Assembly: GCF_010726245.1 (NCBI RefSeq)
Contig: NZ_AP022561.1
Coordinates: forward strand, 1,984,001-2,048,000
Source of the DNA: Mycolicibacterium aichiense
GTDB lineage: Bacteria > Actinomycetota > Actinomycetes > Mycobacteriales > Mycobacteriaceae
Direction: 5' to 3'
DNA: 64,000 nucleotides
Shown: positions 17,026-26,231 of the stretch, piece by piece
Layout: every line of letters starts with the position of its first letter
Position numbering within the stretch: position 1 is the first letter of the stretch
Translations under genes and position numbers: made by a program
Notes under the pieces: generated by a model
The model's database searches: none
The model's input: the letters and a program-made list of their open reading frames with translations, nothing else
Told to the model about the DNA's origin: nothing

Positions 17026-18401
17026 GCGTGGTGTCCATTCCTGCCGTCGTGATCGCCGCTCCCGCGTCGGGCAGCGGAAAGACCACCATCGCAACAGGTT
17101 TGATCGGTGCACTGCAGGCTGCCGGTCGGCGGGTCGCCCCGTTCAAAGTCGGTCCGGACTTCATCGACCCCGGCTATCACGCCGTGGCCGCAGGCCGGCC
17201 GGGCCGCAACCTCGATCCGGTTCTGGTGCCCGAGGAGCTGATCGGTCCGCTCTACCGGCACGGCAGCCGCGACGCCGACATCGCCGTGATCGAGGGTGTG
17301 ATGGGTCTTTTCGACGGTCGCATCGACGAGCACCCGGTCACACCCGCGCGCGGCTCCACCGCCCATGTCGCCCAACTGCTCGGGGCTCCCGTCGTCCTGG
17401 TGGTGGACGTTCGCGGCCAGTCGCAGAGCATCGCGGCCGTGCTGCAGGGTTTTTCGACGTTTCACGCCGGTGTGCACATCGGTGGGGTGATTCTCAACCG
17501 GGTCGGCACGAACCGCCACGAACAGGTGTTGCGTCAAGCATGCGAGGCGGTCGGGGTGCCGGTGCTGGGGGCAATCCCGCGCCACGACGAGTTGGCGGTG
17601 CCGTCACGGCATCTGGGGCTGATCACCGCCGTCGAGCACGGTGAACAGGCCCGCGCCGCGGTCGCCGCGATGACCGAACTCGTCGCCCGCCACGTCGATC
17701 TGGCCGCCGTCGTCGCACTCGGTGCCTCGCGAGTGTCGGCGCAGGCGTGGGCACCCGAGGACGTGGTCGGCGAACCGAACATCGGGCGTCCGGTGGTCGC
17801 GATGGCCGCGGGCAAGGCCTTCAGCTTCGGCTACGCCGAACACCGCGAACTGTTGCGGGCCGCCGGTGCCGACGTCGTCGAGTTCGACCCGCTCACCGAT
17901 ACCCTGCCCGCGCGGGCCGCGGCACTGATCCTGCCGGGCGGTTTTCCCGAGCAGCATCTGGCCGATTTGTCGGCCAACACCGAATTGCGCGCCCAGATCC
18001 GCGAACTCGCCCGGCATGCACCCGTGCAGGCCGAATGCGGCGGGCTCGCGTATCTGATGGACGATCTGGACGGCCACCCGATGTGCGGGGTGCTGACCGG
18101 CTCTGCCCGGTTCACCCCGAGGCTGACACTGGGCTACCGGGAGGCCGTCGCGGTGGGTGATTCCTCCCTGCACCCCGCGGGTCAGCGCGTCGTCGGACAC
18201 GAATTCCACCGCACCACAGCAGAATTCATTGAATCTCCCGAACCCGCCTGGGCGTTCCGGCGGCACGACGGACAGCCTGTGCAGGAGGGTGCGGTCCGCG
18301 CCGGGGTGCACGCGTCGTATCTGCACACCCACCCGGTCGCCCAACCGCACTCGGTCGCTCGATTTGTCGCGCACGCAACCTTGACTAGGCTGCCCCGGTG
18401 A
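17019..18401 (+). CDS. cobB: Cobyrinate a,c-diamide synthase CobB
   Basis: A 460-residue glutamine amidotransferase that uses ATP and glutamine to amidate the a and c side chains of (hydrogeno)cobyrinate. It has the P-loop APASGSGKTTIATGLIGAL (about residues 12-30), FKVGPDFIDPGYH, VIEGVMGLFDG and a class I-like triad domain with QAECGGLAYL (catalytic Cys) and a late His in ASYLHTHPVA. ATG 17019 overlaps the cobO stop; in-frame GTGs at 17028 and 17031 are alternatives. Its 3' end contains the promoter hexamer of cysG. Confidence 0.95.
   Translation: MVGVVSIPAVVIAAPASGSGKTTIATGLIGALQAAGRRVAPFKVGPDFIDPGYHAVAAGRPGRNLDPVLVPEELIGPLYRHGSRDADIAVIEGVMGLFDGRIDEHPVTPARGSTAHVAQLLGAPVVLVVDVRGQSQSIAAVLQGFSTFHAGVHIGGVILNRVGTNRHEQVLRQACEAVGVPVLGAIPRHDELAVPSRHLGLITAVEHGEQARAAVAAMTELVARHVDLAAVVALGASRVSAQAWAPEDVVGEPNIGRPVVAMAAGKAFSFGYAEHRELLRAAGADVVEFDPLTDTLPARAAALILPGGFPEQHLADLSANTELRAQIRELARHAPVQAECGGLAYLMDDLDGHPMCGVLTGSARFTPRLTLGYREAVAVGDSSLHPAGQRVVGHEFHRTTAEFIESPEPAWAFRRHDGQPVQEGAVRAGVHASYLHTHPVAQPHSVARFVAHATLTRLPR
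18386..18391 (+). promoter_or_regulatory. -10 hexamer TAGGCT inside cobB, leaderless promoter of cysG
   Basis: TAGGCT lies within the last codons of cobB and is followed by GCCCCG and GTG 18398. It would let cysG be made independently of the cob genes. Confidence 0.45.
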
Positions 18402-19621
18402 CCGAGAACGCCTACCTCGTCGGCTTACGCCTGAGCGGCAAGAAGGTCGTCGTGATCGGCGGCGGGACAGTCGCCCAGCGCCGGATTCCGCTGCTGATGG
18501 CCCGCGAGGCCGATGTGCACGTGATCGCGCGGGCCGCGACGCCGGCCGTCGAAGTACTGACCACCACCAGCCCCGGCATCACGCTGGAGTTGCGGGACTA
18601 CCGCGACGGTGACCTCGAGGGCGCCTGGTACGCGATCGCCGCCACCGACGACCCGGCCGTGAACGCCGCCATCGTCGCCGAGGCGGATCGCAGGCAGATT
18701 TTCTGTGTTCGCGCCGACATCGCCCGCGAGGGCAGCGCCGTCACCCCGGCCTCGTTCGACCACGACGGGCTCCTCGTGGGTGTGCTGGCCGGTGGGGAGC
18801 ACCGCCGGTCGGCCGCGATCCGCACGGCCATCCGGGAAGCCTTCCAGCAGGGACTGATCACTGCCGGAGCCCCCGACGACGTCACGCCCGGCAGCGTCGC
18901 CCTGGTCGGCGGCGGTCCCGGCGACCCCGAGCTGATCACCGTGCGCGGCCGCCGGCTGCTGGCCCGCGCCGACGTCGTCGTCGCCGACCGGTTGGCTCCG
19001 CCGGAACTGCTCGCCGAGCTCGGACCGCACGTGGAAGTCATCGACGCCGCAAAGATCCCGTACGGCCGGGCGATGGCTCAGGAAGCCATAAACAAAATCC
19101 TTATAGACCGCGCCCGAGAGGGGCGGTTCGTCGTGCGCTTCAAGGGCGGCGACCCGTTCGTGTTCGCCCGCGGATATGAGGAAGTTCTCGCCTGCGCGGA
19201 GGCCGGGATCCCGGTCACAGTCGTCCCTGGTGTGACCAGTGCCATATCGGTGCCCGCCATGGCCGGGGTGCCCGTCACCCACCGCGCCGTCAATCACGAA
19301 TTCGTGGTGGTCAGCGGCCATTTGGCACCCGACCATCCGGAATCGTTAGTGAATTGGAATGCGCTGGCGCAATTGTCGGGAACGCTGGTTTTGTTGATGG
19401 CGGTCGAACGTATCGAATTGTTTGCCCAGGCATTGATGTCAGGCGGCCGACCTGCGGAAACACCAGTCCTGGTGGTGCAGCACGGCACCACGGCCGCCGA
19501 ACGCACACTCCGGACCACACTGCGCGATGCGCCTGATCGGATTCGAACCGACGGTATTAGGCCCCCGGCAATCATCGTCATCGGCCCCGTTGCGGGCCTT
19601 CCCGAGGCTTTCGGCCTTTAA
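18398..19621 (+). CDS. cysG: Siroheme synthase-like CysG: precorrin-2 dehydrogenase/uroporphyrinogen III methyltransferase
   Basis: A 407-residue fusion. The N-terminal Rossmann domain (VVVIGGGTVAQRRIPLL, residues about 16-32) matches precorrin-2 dehydrogenase/sirohydrochlorin ferrochelatase (Met8/CysG-N). The C-terminal half is a SAM-dependent uroporphyrinogen methyltransferase, with LVGGGPGDPELITVRGRRLL, VVADRL, RFKGGDPFVFARGYEE and VVPGVTSAISVPAMAGVPVTHR. It feeds siroheme and cobalamin synthesis. The GTG start overlaps the cobB stop and also sits 6 nt after a TAGGCT, so both coupled and leaderless translation are possible. Resembles Rv2847c. Confidence 0.93.
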   Translation: MTENAYLVGLRLSGKKVVVIGGGTVAQRRIPLLMAREADVHVIARAATPAVEVLTTTSPGITLELRDYRDGDLEGAWYAIAATDDPAVNAAIVAEADRRQIFCVRADIAREGSAVTPASFDHDGLLVGVLAGGEHRRSAAIRTAIREAFQQGLITAGAPDDVTPGSVALVGGGPGDPELITVRGRRLLARADVVVADRLAPPELLAELGPHVEVIDAAKIPYGRAMAQEAINKILIDRAREGRFVVRFKGGDPFVFARGYEEVLACAEAGIPVTVVPGVTSAISVPAMAGVPVTHRAVNHEFVVVSGHLAPDHPESLVNWNALAQLSGTLVLLMAVERIELFAQALMSGGRPAETPVLVVQHGTTAAERTLRTTLRDAPDRIRTDGIRPPAIIVIGPVAGLPEAFGL

Positions 19622-19640
19622 AGAATCCTTAAGATTACTG

Positions 19641-19646
19641 TAGGGT
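19641..19646 (+). promoter_or_regulatory. -10 hexamer TAGGGT, leaderless promoter of efpA
   Basis: TAGGGT, 8 nt, then ATG 19655; no ribosome-binding site lies in the gap. TTAAAG around 19618-19623 is 17 bp upstream and could be a weak -35. Confidence 0.55.
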
Positions 19647-19654
19647 AGCTCGGT

Positions 19655-21223
19655 ATGACGGCCCTCAACGACGCTGCGCGGGCGACCGCCAACAGTTCTG
19701 AGCGCGCGGTCCCGATGCGCCTCGAGCCGGCAGCACTTGCGAAGACCAACAAGTACATCCCGAGCTGGTTACCGTCTCGGCGGTTCTTCGCCGCGGTGAC
19801 CGCCATCGGTGGCATGCAGTTGCTGGCCACCATGGACAGCACGGTCGCGATCGTCGCGCTGCCCAAGATCCAGGACGAGTTGGCGCTGTCCGATGCCGGC
19901 CGTAGCTGGGTCATCACCGCCTACGTGCTGACCTTCGGCGGGCTGATGCTGCTCGGCGGGCGGTTGGGCGACACCATCGGCCGCAAGCGCACGTTCATCG
20001 TCGGCGTCGCGCTGTTCACCATCGCCTCGGTCCTCTGTGGCGTCGCGTGGGACGAGGCGACGCTGGTGATCGCACGGCTGCTCCAAGGTGTCGGTGCCGC
20101 GATCGCCTCGCCGACCGGCCTGGCCCTGGTGGCCACCACCTTCCCGAAGGGTCCGGCGCGCAACGCCGCGACCGCGGTGTTCGCCGCGATGACGGGCATC
20201 GGCTCGGTGATGGGCCTGGTGGTCGGCGGCGCGCTGGTCGAGGCGTCCTGGCGGCTGGCGTTCCTGGTGAACGTGCCGATCGGCCTGCTGATGATCTATT
20301 TGGCTCGCAGGACCCTGCGCGAGACCCATCGCGAGCGCATGAAGATGGATGCCGCGGGCGCACTGCTGGCCACCCTCGGCTGCACCGCGGCGGTGTTCGG
20401 CTTCGCCCAGGCTCCGGAGAACGGGTGGCAGTCGCCCATCACGCTGGCCTCTGGCGTCACGGCCGTGCTGGCCTTCGTGGCGTTCGCATTCGTCGAGCGT
20501 CGCGCGGTCAACCCGGTGGTGCCGTTCACCCTGTTCCGCGACCGCAACCGGCTCGCGACGTTCGCGGCGGTCTTCCTCGCCGGTGGCGTGATGTTCACGC
20601 TGACGGTGCTGATCGGCCTGTACGTGCAGGACATCATGGGCTACAGCGCGCTGAAGGCCGGGATCGGCTTCATCCCGTTCGTGATCGCCCTCGGCATCGG
20701 CCTCGGCGCATCGTCGCAGTTGGTGTCGTACTTCCCGCCGCGGCTGTTGGTGATCGCCGGTGGTGTGCTGGTGCTCGGCGCGATGGTGTACGGCTCCACG
20801 CTCAACGGCGGTATCCCGTACTTCCCCAACCTGGTCCTGCCGATCACCGTCGGCGGCTTCGGCATTGGCATGATCGTCGTGCCGCTGACCGTGTCGGCCA
20901 TCGCGGGTGTCGGCTTCGACCAGATCGGCCCGGTGTCGGCGATCGCGCTGATGCTGCAGAACCTCGGCGGACCCGTCGTGCTCGCCATCATCCAGGCCGT
21001 GATCACCTCACGCACCCTGTACTTGGGCGGCACCACCGGCCCGGTGAAGAAGATGAGCCCCGCGCAACTGCACGCCCTGGACCAGGGCTACACCTACGGC
21101 CTGCTGTGGGTCGCCGCCGTCGCGGTGATCGTGGGCGTGGTCGCGCTGTTCATCGGGTACACCGCTGCGCAGGTCGCGCACGCCCAGGAAGTCAAGGAAG
21201 CGATCGACGCGGGAGAGCTGTAA
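19655..21223 (+). CDS. efpA: MFS drug-efflux transporter EfpA
   Basis: A 522-residue, 14-helix DHA2/QacA-type major facilitator pump. It shows the antiporter motif A region GGRLGDTIGRKRTF, the motif C-type GSVMGLVVGGAL and the near-N-terminal acidic motif LLATMDSTVAIVALPKIQ. It closely resembles M. tuberculosis EfpA (Rv2846c), including the C-terminus HAQEVKEAIDAGEL. EfpA is associated with tolerance to several drugs and may move lipids. It has its own leaderless promoter. Immediately downstream is a second copy of the family (see 21276). Confidence 0.95.
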   Translation: MTALNDAARATANSSERAVPMRLEPAALAKTNKYIPSWLPSRRFFAAVTAIGGMQLLATMDSTVAIVALPKIQDELALSDAGRSWVITAYVLTFGGLMLLGGRLGDTIGRKRTFIVGVALFTIASVLCGVAWDEATLVIARLLQGVGAAIASPTGLALVATTFPKGPARNAATAVFAAMTGIGSVMGLVVGGALVEASWRLAFLVNVPIGLLMIYLARRTLRETHRERMKMDAAGALLATLGCTAAVFGFAQAPENGWQSPITLASGVTAVLAFVAFAFVERRAVNPVVPFTLFRDRNRLATFAAVFLAGGVMFTLTVLIGLYVQDIMGYSALKAGIGFIPFVIALGIGLGASSQLVSYFPPRLLVIAGGVLVLGAMVYGSTLNGGIPYFPNLVLPITVGGFGIGMIVVPLTVSAIAGVGFDQIGPVSAIALMLQNLGGPVVLAIIQAVITSRTLYLGGTTGPVKKMSPAQLHALDQGYTYGLLWVAAVAVIVGVVALFIGYTAAQVAHAQEVKEAIDAGEL

Positions 21224-21261
21224 CTCCGCGAGGGCTTACCGACGACCGCCCCGGCGGCCAG

Positions 21262-21267
21262 TAGGGT
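21262..21267 (+). promoter_or_regulatory. -10 hexamer TAGGGT, leaderless promoter of the second efpA-like gene
   Basis: TAGGGT, 8 nt, ATG 21276: same hexamer and same spacing as for efpA at 19655. Confidence 0.55.
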
Positions 21268-21275
21268 TGTGACCC

Positions 21276-22769
21276 ATGTCTGGTGTGAGTGGTCGTCAGC
21301 CGACCGCCAGACCGCTTTCCTCCAGGGTGCTGGGGCTGGCGATCGTCGCGATCACCGGTATGCAGCTGATGTCCACGCTGGACGGCACGATCGTGATCGT
21401 CGCGCTGCCGCGGATGCAGGCCGAGCTCGGCCTGTCCGATGCCTCCAAGAGCTGGGTGATCACCGCCTACGTGCTTGCCTTCGGCGGCCTGCTGCTGCTC
21501 GGTGGCCGCGTCGGCGACGCCGTCGGTCACAAACGCGCGTTCATGTCCGGCGTCGGCGTGTTCACGATCGCGTCGCTGGCCTGCGGCCTGGCCAACGACC
21601 AGTGGACGCTGATCGTGGCCCGCGCCGTGCAGGGGATGGGCGCCGCGGTGGCCGCCCCGACCGGCCTGGCGTTGATCGCCACCACATACGCCGTCGGACA
21701 TGCCCGCAATCAGGCACTGGCCGTCTCGGCCGCGATGCAGGGCCTGGGATCGGTTCTCGGCCTCGTCGCGGGCGGAGCGGTGACCGGCCTGTCCTGGCGG
21801 CTGGCCTTCCTGGTCAATGTGCCGATCGGAATCTTCATCATTGTCGTGGGTCTGACCCGGCTCGAGGAAACCCGGCACGAGAGGCTCAAGCTCGACATCA
21901 CCGGCGCGCTGCTGGCCACCCTGGCGTGCACCTCGGCCGTGCTGGTCTTCACCCAGGGCCCGCCGCGCGGCTGGATCGATCCGTGGGTGATCGGCGCCGG
22001 TGTGGCTGCGGCGGTGTTCTTCATCTCGTTCCTGATCGTCGAGCGCGGTGCCGACAACCCGCTGGTGCCCTTCTCGATCTTCGACAATCGCAGCCGCGTC
22101 GCGTCTTTCGCGGCGTACTTCATGGCCGGCGGCGTGATGCTGACGCTGAGCGTGATGATCGGTCTGCTGGTCCAGGATGTGCTCGGGTACTCGCCGTTGC
22201 GCGCCGGGATCTGCTTCATGCCGTTCGCGGCGGCGTTCGTGGTGGGCAACGTCGCGGCCACCAAACTCGCGCTGCGGGTCGCGCCGCGGTGGGTGATCCT
22301 GGGCGGTGGTCTGCTCGTGCTGGCCGCCATGCTCTACGGGTCGACGCTGAATCGGTCGATCCCGTACTTCCCCGACCTGTTCGTCCCGATCGTCGTCGGC
22401 GGTCTGGGCATCGGCATCATCTCGGTGATCCTGCCGCTGTGCACGTTGGCCGGAGTCGGGCCACGCGAGATCGGCCCGGTCTCGTCGGTCACGCTGATGG
22501 TGTTCAACCTCGGCGGACCGCTGGTCCTGGTAATCGTCCAGGCGGTACAGACGTCGCGCACGCTGTACCTGGGTGGGACGACGGGGCCGGTCAAGTACAT
22601 GACGCCGGCCCAGCTCGACGCGCTGGGCCAGGGGTACACCTATTCGCTGCTGTGGGTGGCCGGCATCGCCGTGCTGGTGGGGGTGGCCGCCCTCGGCATC
22701 GGGTTCTCGAGCCGCGACATCGCCGCCGCCCAGCACACCCGTGAGGCCGTCGAGGCCGGCGAGCTCTAG
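21276..22769 (+). CDS. EfpA-like MFS transporter, tandem paralogue of efpA
   Basis: A 497-residue 14-helix DHA2 pump, colinear with the preceding EfpA along its whole length: MQLMSTLDGTIVIVALPRMQ, GGRVGDAVGHKRAF, SWRLAFLVNVPIG, SRTLYLGGTTGPVKYM and a C-terminus EAVEAGEL. It lacks the longer N-terminal tail of EfpA and differs in motif A (GHKR against GRKR). The substrate is unknown. The two genes are 52 bp apart and each has its own leaderless promoter, so this looks like an old tandem duplication with separate control. Its stop shares CTAG with the convergent NCS1 gene. Confidence 0.9.
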   Translation: MSGVSGRQPTARPLSSRVLGLAIVAITGMQLMSTLDGTIVIVALPRMQAELGLSDASKSWVITAYVLAFGGLLLLGGRVGDAVGHKRAFMSGVGVFTIASLACGLANDQWTLIVARAVQGMGAAVAAPTGLALIATTYAVGHARNQALAVSAAMQGLGSVLGLVAGGAVTGLSWRLAFLVNVPIGIFIIVVGLTRLEETRHERLKLDITGALLATLACTSAVLVFTQGPPRGWIDPWVIGAGVAAAVFFISFLIVERGADNPLVPFSIFDNRSRVASFAAYFMAGGVMLTLSVMIGLLVQDVLGYSPLRAGICFMPFAAAFVVGNVAATKLALRVAPRWVILGGGLLVLAAMLYGSTLNRSIPYFPDLFVPIVVGGLGIGIISVILPLCTLAGVGPREIGPVSSVTLMVFNLGGPLVLVIVQAVQTSRTLYLGGTTGPVKYMTPAQLDALGQGYTYSLLWVAGIAVLVGVAALGIGFSSRDIAAAQHTREAVEAGEL

Positions 22770-24199
22770 GAGCTGCGCGACGCCATCACTCCCCGTCGCT
22801 TCGCTCGCCCCCAAATCAGCCGATAGCCGCCGTAAACCGCCCCTGCGACAAGGAAATTCACGAAGTACGCCAGATCAGCGCCGTGCAGGGCGGTCGCCAC
22901 CGGGCCGACGATCAGGTTCGTGTGCATGAACGGGATCGCCGCGGCGAACGCCACGAAGAACGCCGCCAGCGCCACGACGGCGTCGCGGCGGGGCGTGACC
23001 TCGTCGGCCGGGTTCACCGCATCACGGCCCGCGCTGCGGAACCGCCAGTCGATCGCCACGATCGCCACGAATGCCGGAATCCAGTAGCTGACGAACAGCA
23101 GCACACCCTGAAAGCGCGATGCCAGGTCGCCGGAGTGCAGCCACATGATGAGCGCGAACGCGATCAACACCACCACGACCGCCGACACCGGCCGCCGCAC
23201 CCGCACCCCGACGGTCTGTAGCGCCAGTGAACCGCTGTAGTCGTTCATCGCATTGGAGGCCACCGACCCCAGCGCGATCACCAGCAGCGCCACCGCGCCC
23301 AGCACACCGCCGCCCATGATGTCGCGCACGCCCTGCGCAGTCTGATCGGTGAGCGTGCCTGCCGCGGCCACCCCGATCGCCTGCACGGCGATGTAGGCCA
23401 CCGCCAGTCCGCCGAAGGTGTAGCCGAACACCGCCGTGCGGGAGGTGGTGACGGGCAGATACCGGCTGTAGTCCGAGGCGTAGCTGGCCCACGAGATCGC
23501 CAGGCTCAGCGCGATCGTGACCTCCAGCGCGAACGCCCCGGCCAGGTCGGCGCCGCCCAGAGTCGGCAGTGAGATCACCTGATGACCGCTGATCAGTTTC
23601 CACGCGAACACCGCGAACGTGACGATCAGCACGACCGTCATCACCGCCTGCACCCGGTGGATGACCTCGTAGCCGAAGACGCCGACCGCACCCTGGGCCG
23701 CCAGCACGATCACCACCGCCAGCCAGAACGGCATGCCCAGCAGTTCGGCCAGTGCCTCGCCGCCGAACAATCCGACCAGGCCGTCCCAGGCGATCGACGA
23801 CAGCCACTGGATCACCGCCACCACGCCCACGGTGCCGCCAAATGCCATGCGCGCGTTGGGAAGTTGCGCGGTACCGGTGCGTGGTCCCCAGGTGGACAGA
23901 TAAGCCACGGCCAGCGAACCGATCACCGTGCCGATCACCATCGCCAGCAGGCCCAGCCAGAAGCCCAGCCCGAGCACCACGGCCAGCGTGCCGGTGAACA
24001 CCACTGTCATGTTCACCTGGGGGGCGAACCAGACGGTGAACAGCCGGCGCGCGCCGCCGTACCGGTTGCCCGGCGGGATCGGGGCGATCCCGTGGGTTTC
24101 GACTGCCATGTCGCCGACGTGCGACGGCATCCGGCCGGCGTAGGTCTGGGCGGCCAGCGAGGACCCGGCAGAACCTGCGGGCGACGATTCGGTTGTCAC
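22766..24199 (-). CDS. NCS1-family purine/cytosine-type permease
   Basis: A 477-residue membrane protein with about 12 helices. NCS1 landmarks are the N-terminal PPGNRYGGARRLFTVWFAPQ, the early TM region with GSLAVAYLSTWGPRTGTAQL, and SWASYASDYSRYLP. The family moves nucleobases, allantoin, hydantoins or thiamine-like compounds with H+ or Na+. No catabolic gene lies next to it, so the substrate is open. GTG 24199 follows TAGGGT by 6 nt (leaderless). Its stop overlaps that of the EfpA paralogue by 4 bp. Confidence 0.85.
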   Translation of the reverse strand: MTTESSPAGSAGSSLAAQTYAGRMPSHVGDMAVETHGIAPIPPGNRYGGARRLFTVWFAPQVNMTVVFTGTLAVVLGLGFWLGLLAMVIGTVIGSLAVAYLSTWGPRTGTAQLPNARMAFGGTVGVVAVIQWLSSIAWDGLVGLFGGEALAELLGMPFWLAVVIVLAAQGAVGVFGYEVIHRVQAVMTVVLIVTFAVFAWKLISGHQVISLPTLGGADLAGAFALEVTIALSLAISWASYASDYSRYLPVTTSRTAVFGYTFGGLAVAYIAVQAIGVAAAGTLTDQTAQGVRDIMGGGVLGAVALLVIALGSVASNAMNDYSGSLALQTVGVRVRRPVSAVVVVLIAFALIMWLHSGDLASRFQGVLLFVSYWIPAFVAIVAIDWRFRSAGRDAVNPADEVTPRRDAVVALAAFFVAFAAAIPFMHTNLIVGPVATALHGADLAYFVNFLVAGAVYGGYRLIWGRAKRRGVMASRSS

Positions 24200-24205
24200 T
24201 CACCC

Positions 24206-24211
24206 ACCCTA
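24206..24211 (-). promoter_or_regulatory. -10 hexamer TAGGGT, leaderless promoter of the NCS1 permease
   Basis: On the minus strand TAGGGT, GGGTGA, then GTG 24199. It lies between the stop of the YhgE gene (24223) and the permease start. Confidence 0.5.
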
Positions 24212-24222
24212 GAGCCGCGGGC

Positions 24223-26229
24223 TCACACCTCGATGGGTGGGTGCAGCCGCTCCATCGTGTATTGGCGGTTTCGCCGGGCAGCCCACGAGGTGGCCGTCAG
24301 TGATGCGGCGAGGACGCCGGACAGTACCGCCACCGCGATCCACAATCGGTGGTCTATCCCACCGTTGATGAGTTGGCGTAAACCGTTGACGGCGTAGGTC
24401 ATCGGGTCTGCCGGGTGAATCACCTGGAAGGGTTTGGCGGTGGTCTCCACCGGATAGATCCCACCGGCCGACACCAGCTGCAGCATCAGGAACGCCAGCG
24501 TGACCACGCGCCCGACCGCCACGCCGAACACCGCGTTGAACGCCTGGATGATGCCGAGGAACGCGGCGATGACCAGGATCAGGAACGCCACCGTCGCCAG
24601 CGGATAGCGGGCCTTGAGCCCGACGCCGTAGTGCACCACGACGTACATGACCAACACCTGGCTCACCGCGACGAGAAGGGCAGGCCAGTACGACGCCAGG
24701 ACCACGCGCAGCGCGCCGAGCCCGTTGATGATCGGCCGGGACTGCAACGGTGTCAGAAGCATCCAGATGATGAGCGCCCCGATGAACAGCGCAAGCGGCA
24801 GGAAGAACGGGGCGAACCCGGTGCCGAAGGTGGCCGCCGGGTTGTGTGTCTCCATGTCCAGATTCACCGGTGCGGCAACGGTTTTGGCGACCACCTGGCG
24901 CTGTTGCGGCGTCCACGACGGAACCTGCGTCGAGCCTTCGCGTAGCTTTCCGGCCAGCTCCTGGCTGCCGGCGCGCAACTGCCCGGTGCCGTCGGCCAGC
25001 CGCTGGGCGCCCGCCGCCAGTTGACGGCTGCCGTCGGTCAGCGCCACCAGCCCCGCGCTGAGCCGCTGCGTGCCGGAATCGAGCTGTTGGACACCGCCGC
25101 GCAGCTTCAGCACATCGGCGCGCAGGCTTCCGTCGACCGCCGCGGTGAGGAAGGTCCGCAACTTGCTGGTGGGGTCGCCCAACTCGTTTTCGAGCTGGGC
25201 TGCGCTGTCGCGCAGCCGGGCGAGCCCGTCGTCGGTCGCGGGATCGATGCCCTGGGCCCGCAGCAGTCGCTGGGCGCCGGCGAGGACTGTGCCGACGTCG
25301 CGCACCGTGGGGTCCGGGTTGTTCGACAGCGTGGCCACCGCCTGGTCGACCAGTGCTGCGGCCTGCCTCTGGTCGATGTTCAGTGCCGCTATCCGGTCGG
25401 AGGTCGATCGCACCGCCCCGCTGAGGTGCTCGGCGACCGCACCGACCTCGGCCGGATCCAGCCCCAACCCGTCGACCCGCTCCAGCACGTGCACCAACGG
25501 ATCAGTTGCGGTGGTGACCGCTGCGTTCAATTGCTTTGTGCCGGTGGCCAGTTGGGCTGCACCGTCACGGGCGGTGGCCATGCTGGTGGCCAGGGTGGTC
25601 GAGCCTGCGGCGAGTTGATGGGCTCCCGCGTCGGCGGTGTCCAGCCCGGACGCCAGTCGGTCGGCGCCGTCGGCTGCGGCCTTGAGGCCGGCGCCGGCGT
25701 CGGTGAGCCCGGTCAGCACGGTGCCGACGGTCTGCTCGCCGACACTGGAATTGACCTGATTGATGACCTCCCGCGCGGCGTTCTGGCCGATGATGGAGCC
25801 GAGGTAGTTGTTGGCGTCGTTGAAGGTGAACTTCAGGCTGGCCGGGGTGGGCTCATTGCCCGAGGGTGAGGCGATGTCCGCGCTGAAATCGGTCGGGATC
25901 GTGATCGTGAAGTAGTAGGTGCCGTCGGCGAGCCCGCGGGCGGCGTCGGCCGCCGACGTCTCGTGCAGCTGCAGCTGGCCGGATTCTTTGAGCGCCTTGG
26001 CAACTTGATCCCCGGCCCGCAGGGGCTTGCCCTGAGCCTGCGCGCCACGATCCTCGTTGACCAGGGCGGCGGGAACCTTGTTGACCGCGGCGAACGGATT
26101 CCAGAACGCCCACAGGTACATCGCGCCGTACAGCAGTGGCATCAGGATGATGGTGATCAGGGCGATGCGGGGTAGGACGCCCCGGGAGTATCGCTTGAGG
26201 TCGGTGCCCAGTGACATTCCGGCGAGCAT
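24223..26229 (-). CDS. YhgE/Pip-type membrane protein
   Basis: A 668-residue protein. One N-terminal membrane helix (RIALITIILMPLLYGAMYLW, about residues 22-41) leads to a long extracytoplasmic region with YTFTITIP-like and NDANNYL segments and repeated helical heptad-like blocks (LAAGSTTLA, LATGTKQLN, LAAGAQRLADGTGQL). Five or six C-terminal helices resemble an ABC-2 permease. The family includes phage-infection protein Pip, YhgE and the type VII-linked EsaA; its role in mycobacteria is not established. It begins 2 bp after the ABC-like ATPase gene, suggesting that the two form an export-type complex. ATG 26229 is the first of two close starts (the other is 26217). Confidence 0.82.
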   Translation of the reverse strand: MLAGMSLGTDLKRYSRGVLPRIALITIILMPLLYGAMYLWAFWNPFAAVNKVPAALVNEDRGAQAQGKPLRAGDQVAKALKESGQLQLHETSAADAARGLADGTYYFTITIPTDFSADIASPSGNEPTPASLKFTFNDANNYLGSIIGQNAAREVINQVNSSVGEQTVGTVLTGLTDAGAGLKAAADGADRLASGLDTADAGAHQLAAGSTTLATSMATARDGAAQLATGTKQLNAAVTTATDPLVHVLERVDGLGLDPAEVGAVAEHLSGAVRSTSDRIAALNIDQRQAAALVDQAVATLSNNPDPTVRDVGTVLAGAQRLLRAQGIDPATDDGLARLRDSAAQLENELGDPTSKLRTFLTAAVDGSLRADVLKLRGGVQQLDSGTQRLSAGLVALTDGSRQLAAGAQRLADGTGQLRAGSQELAGKLREGSTQVPSWTPQQRQVVAKTVAAPVNLDMETHNPAATFGTGFAPFFLPLALFIGALIIWMLLTPLQSRPIINGLGALRVVLASYWPALLVAVSQVLVMYVVVHYGVGLKARYPLATVAFLILVIAAFLGIIQAFNAVFGVAVGRVVTLAFLMLQLVSAGGIYPVETTAKPFQVIHPADPMTYAVNGLRQLINGGIDHRLWIAVAVLSGVLAASLTATSWAARRNRQYTMERLHPPIEV

Positions 26230-26231
26230 GG

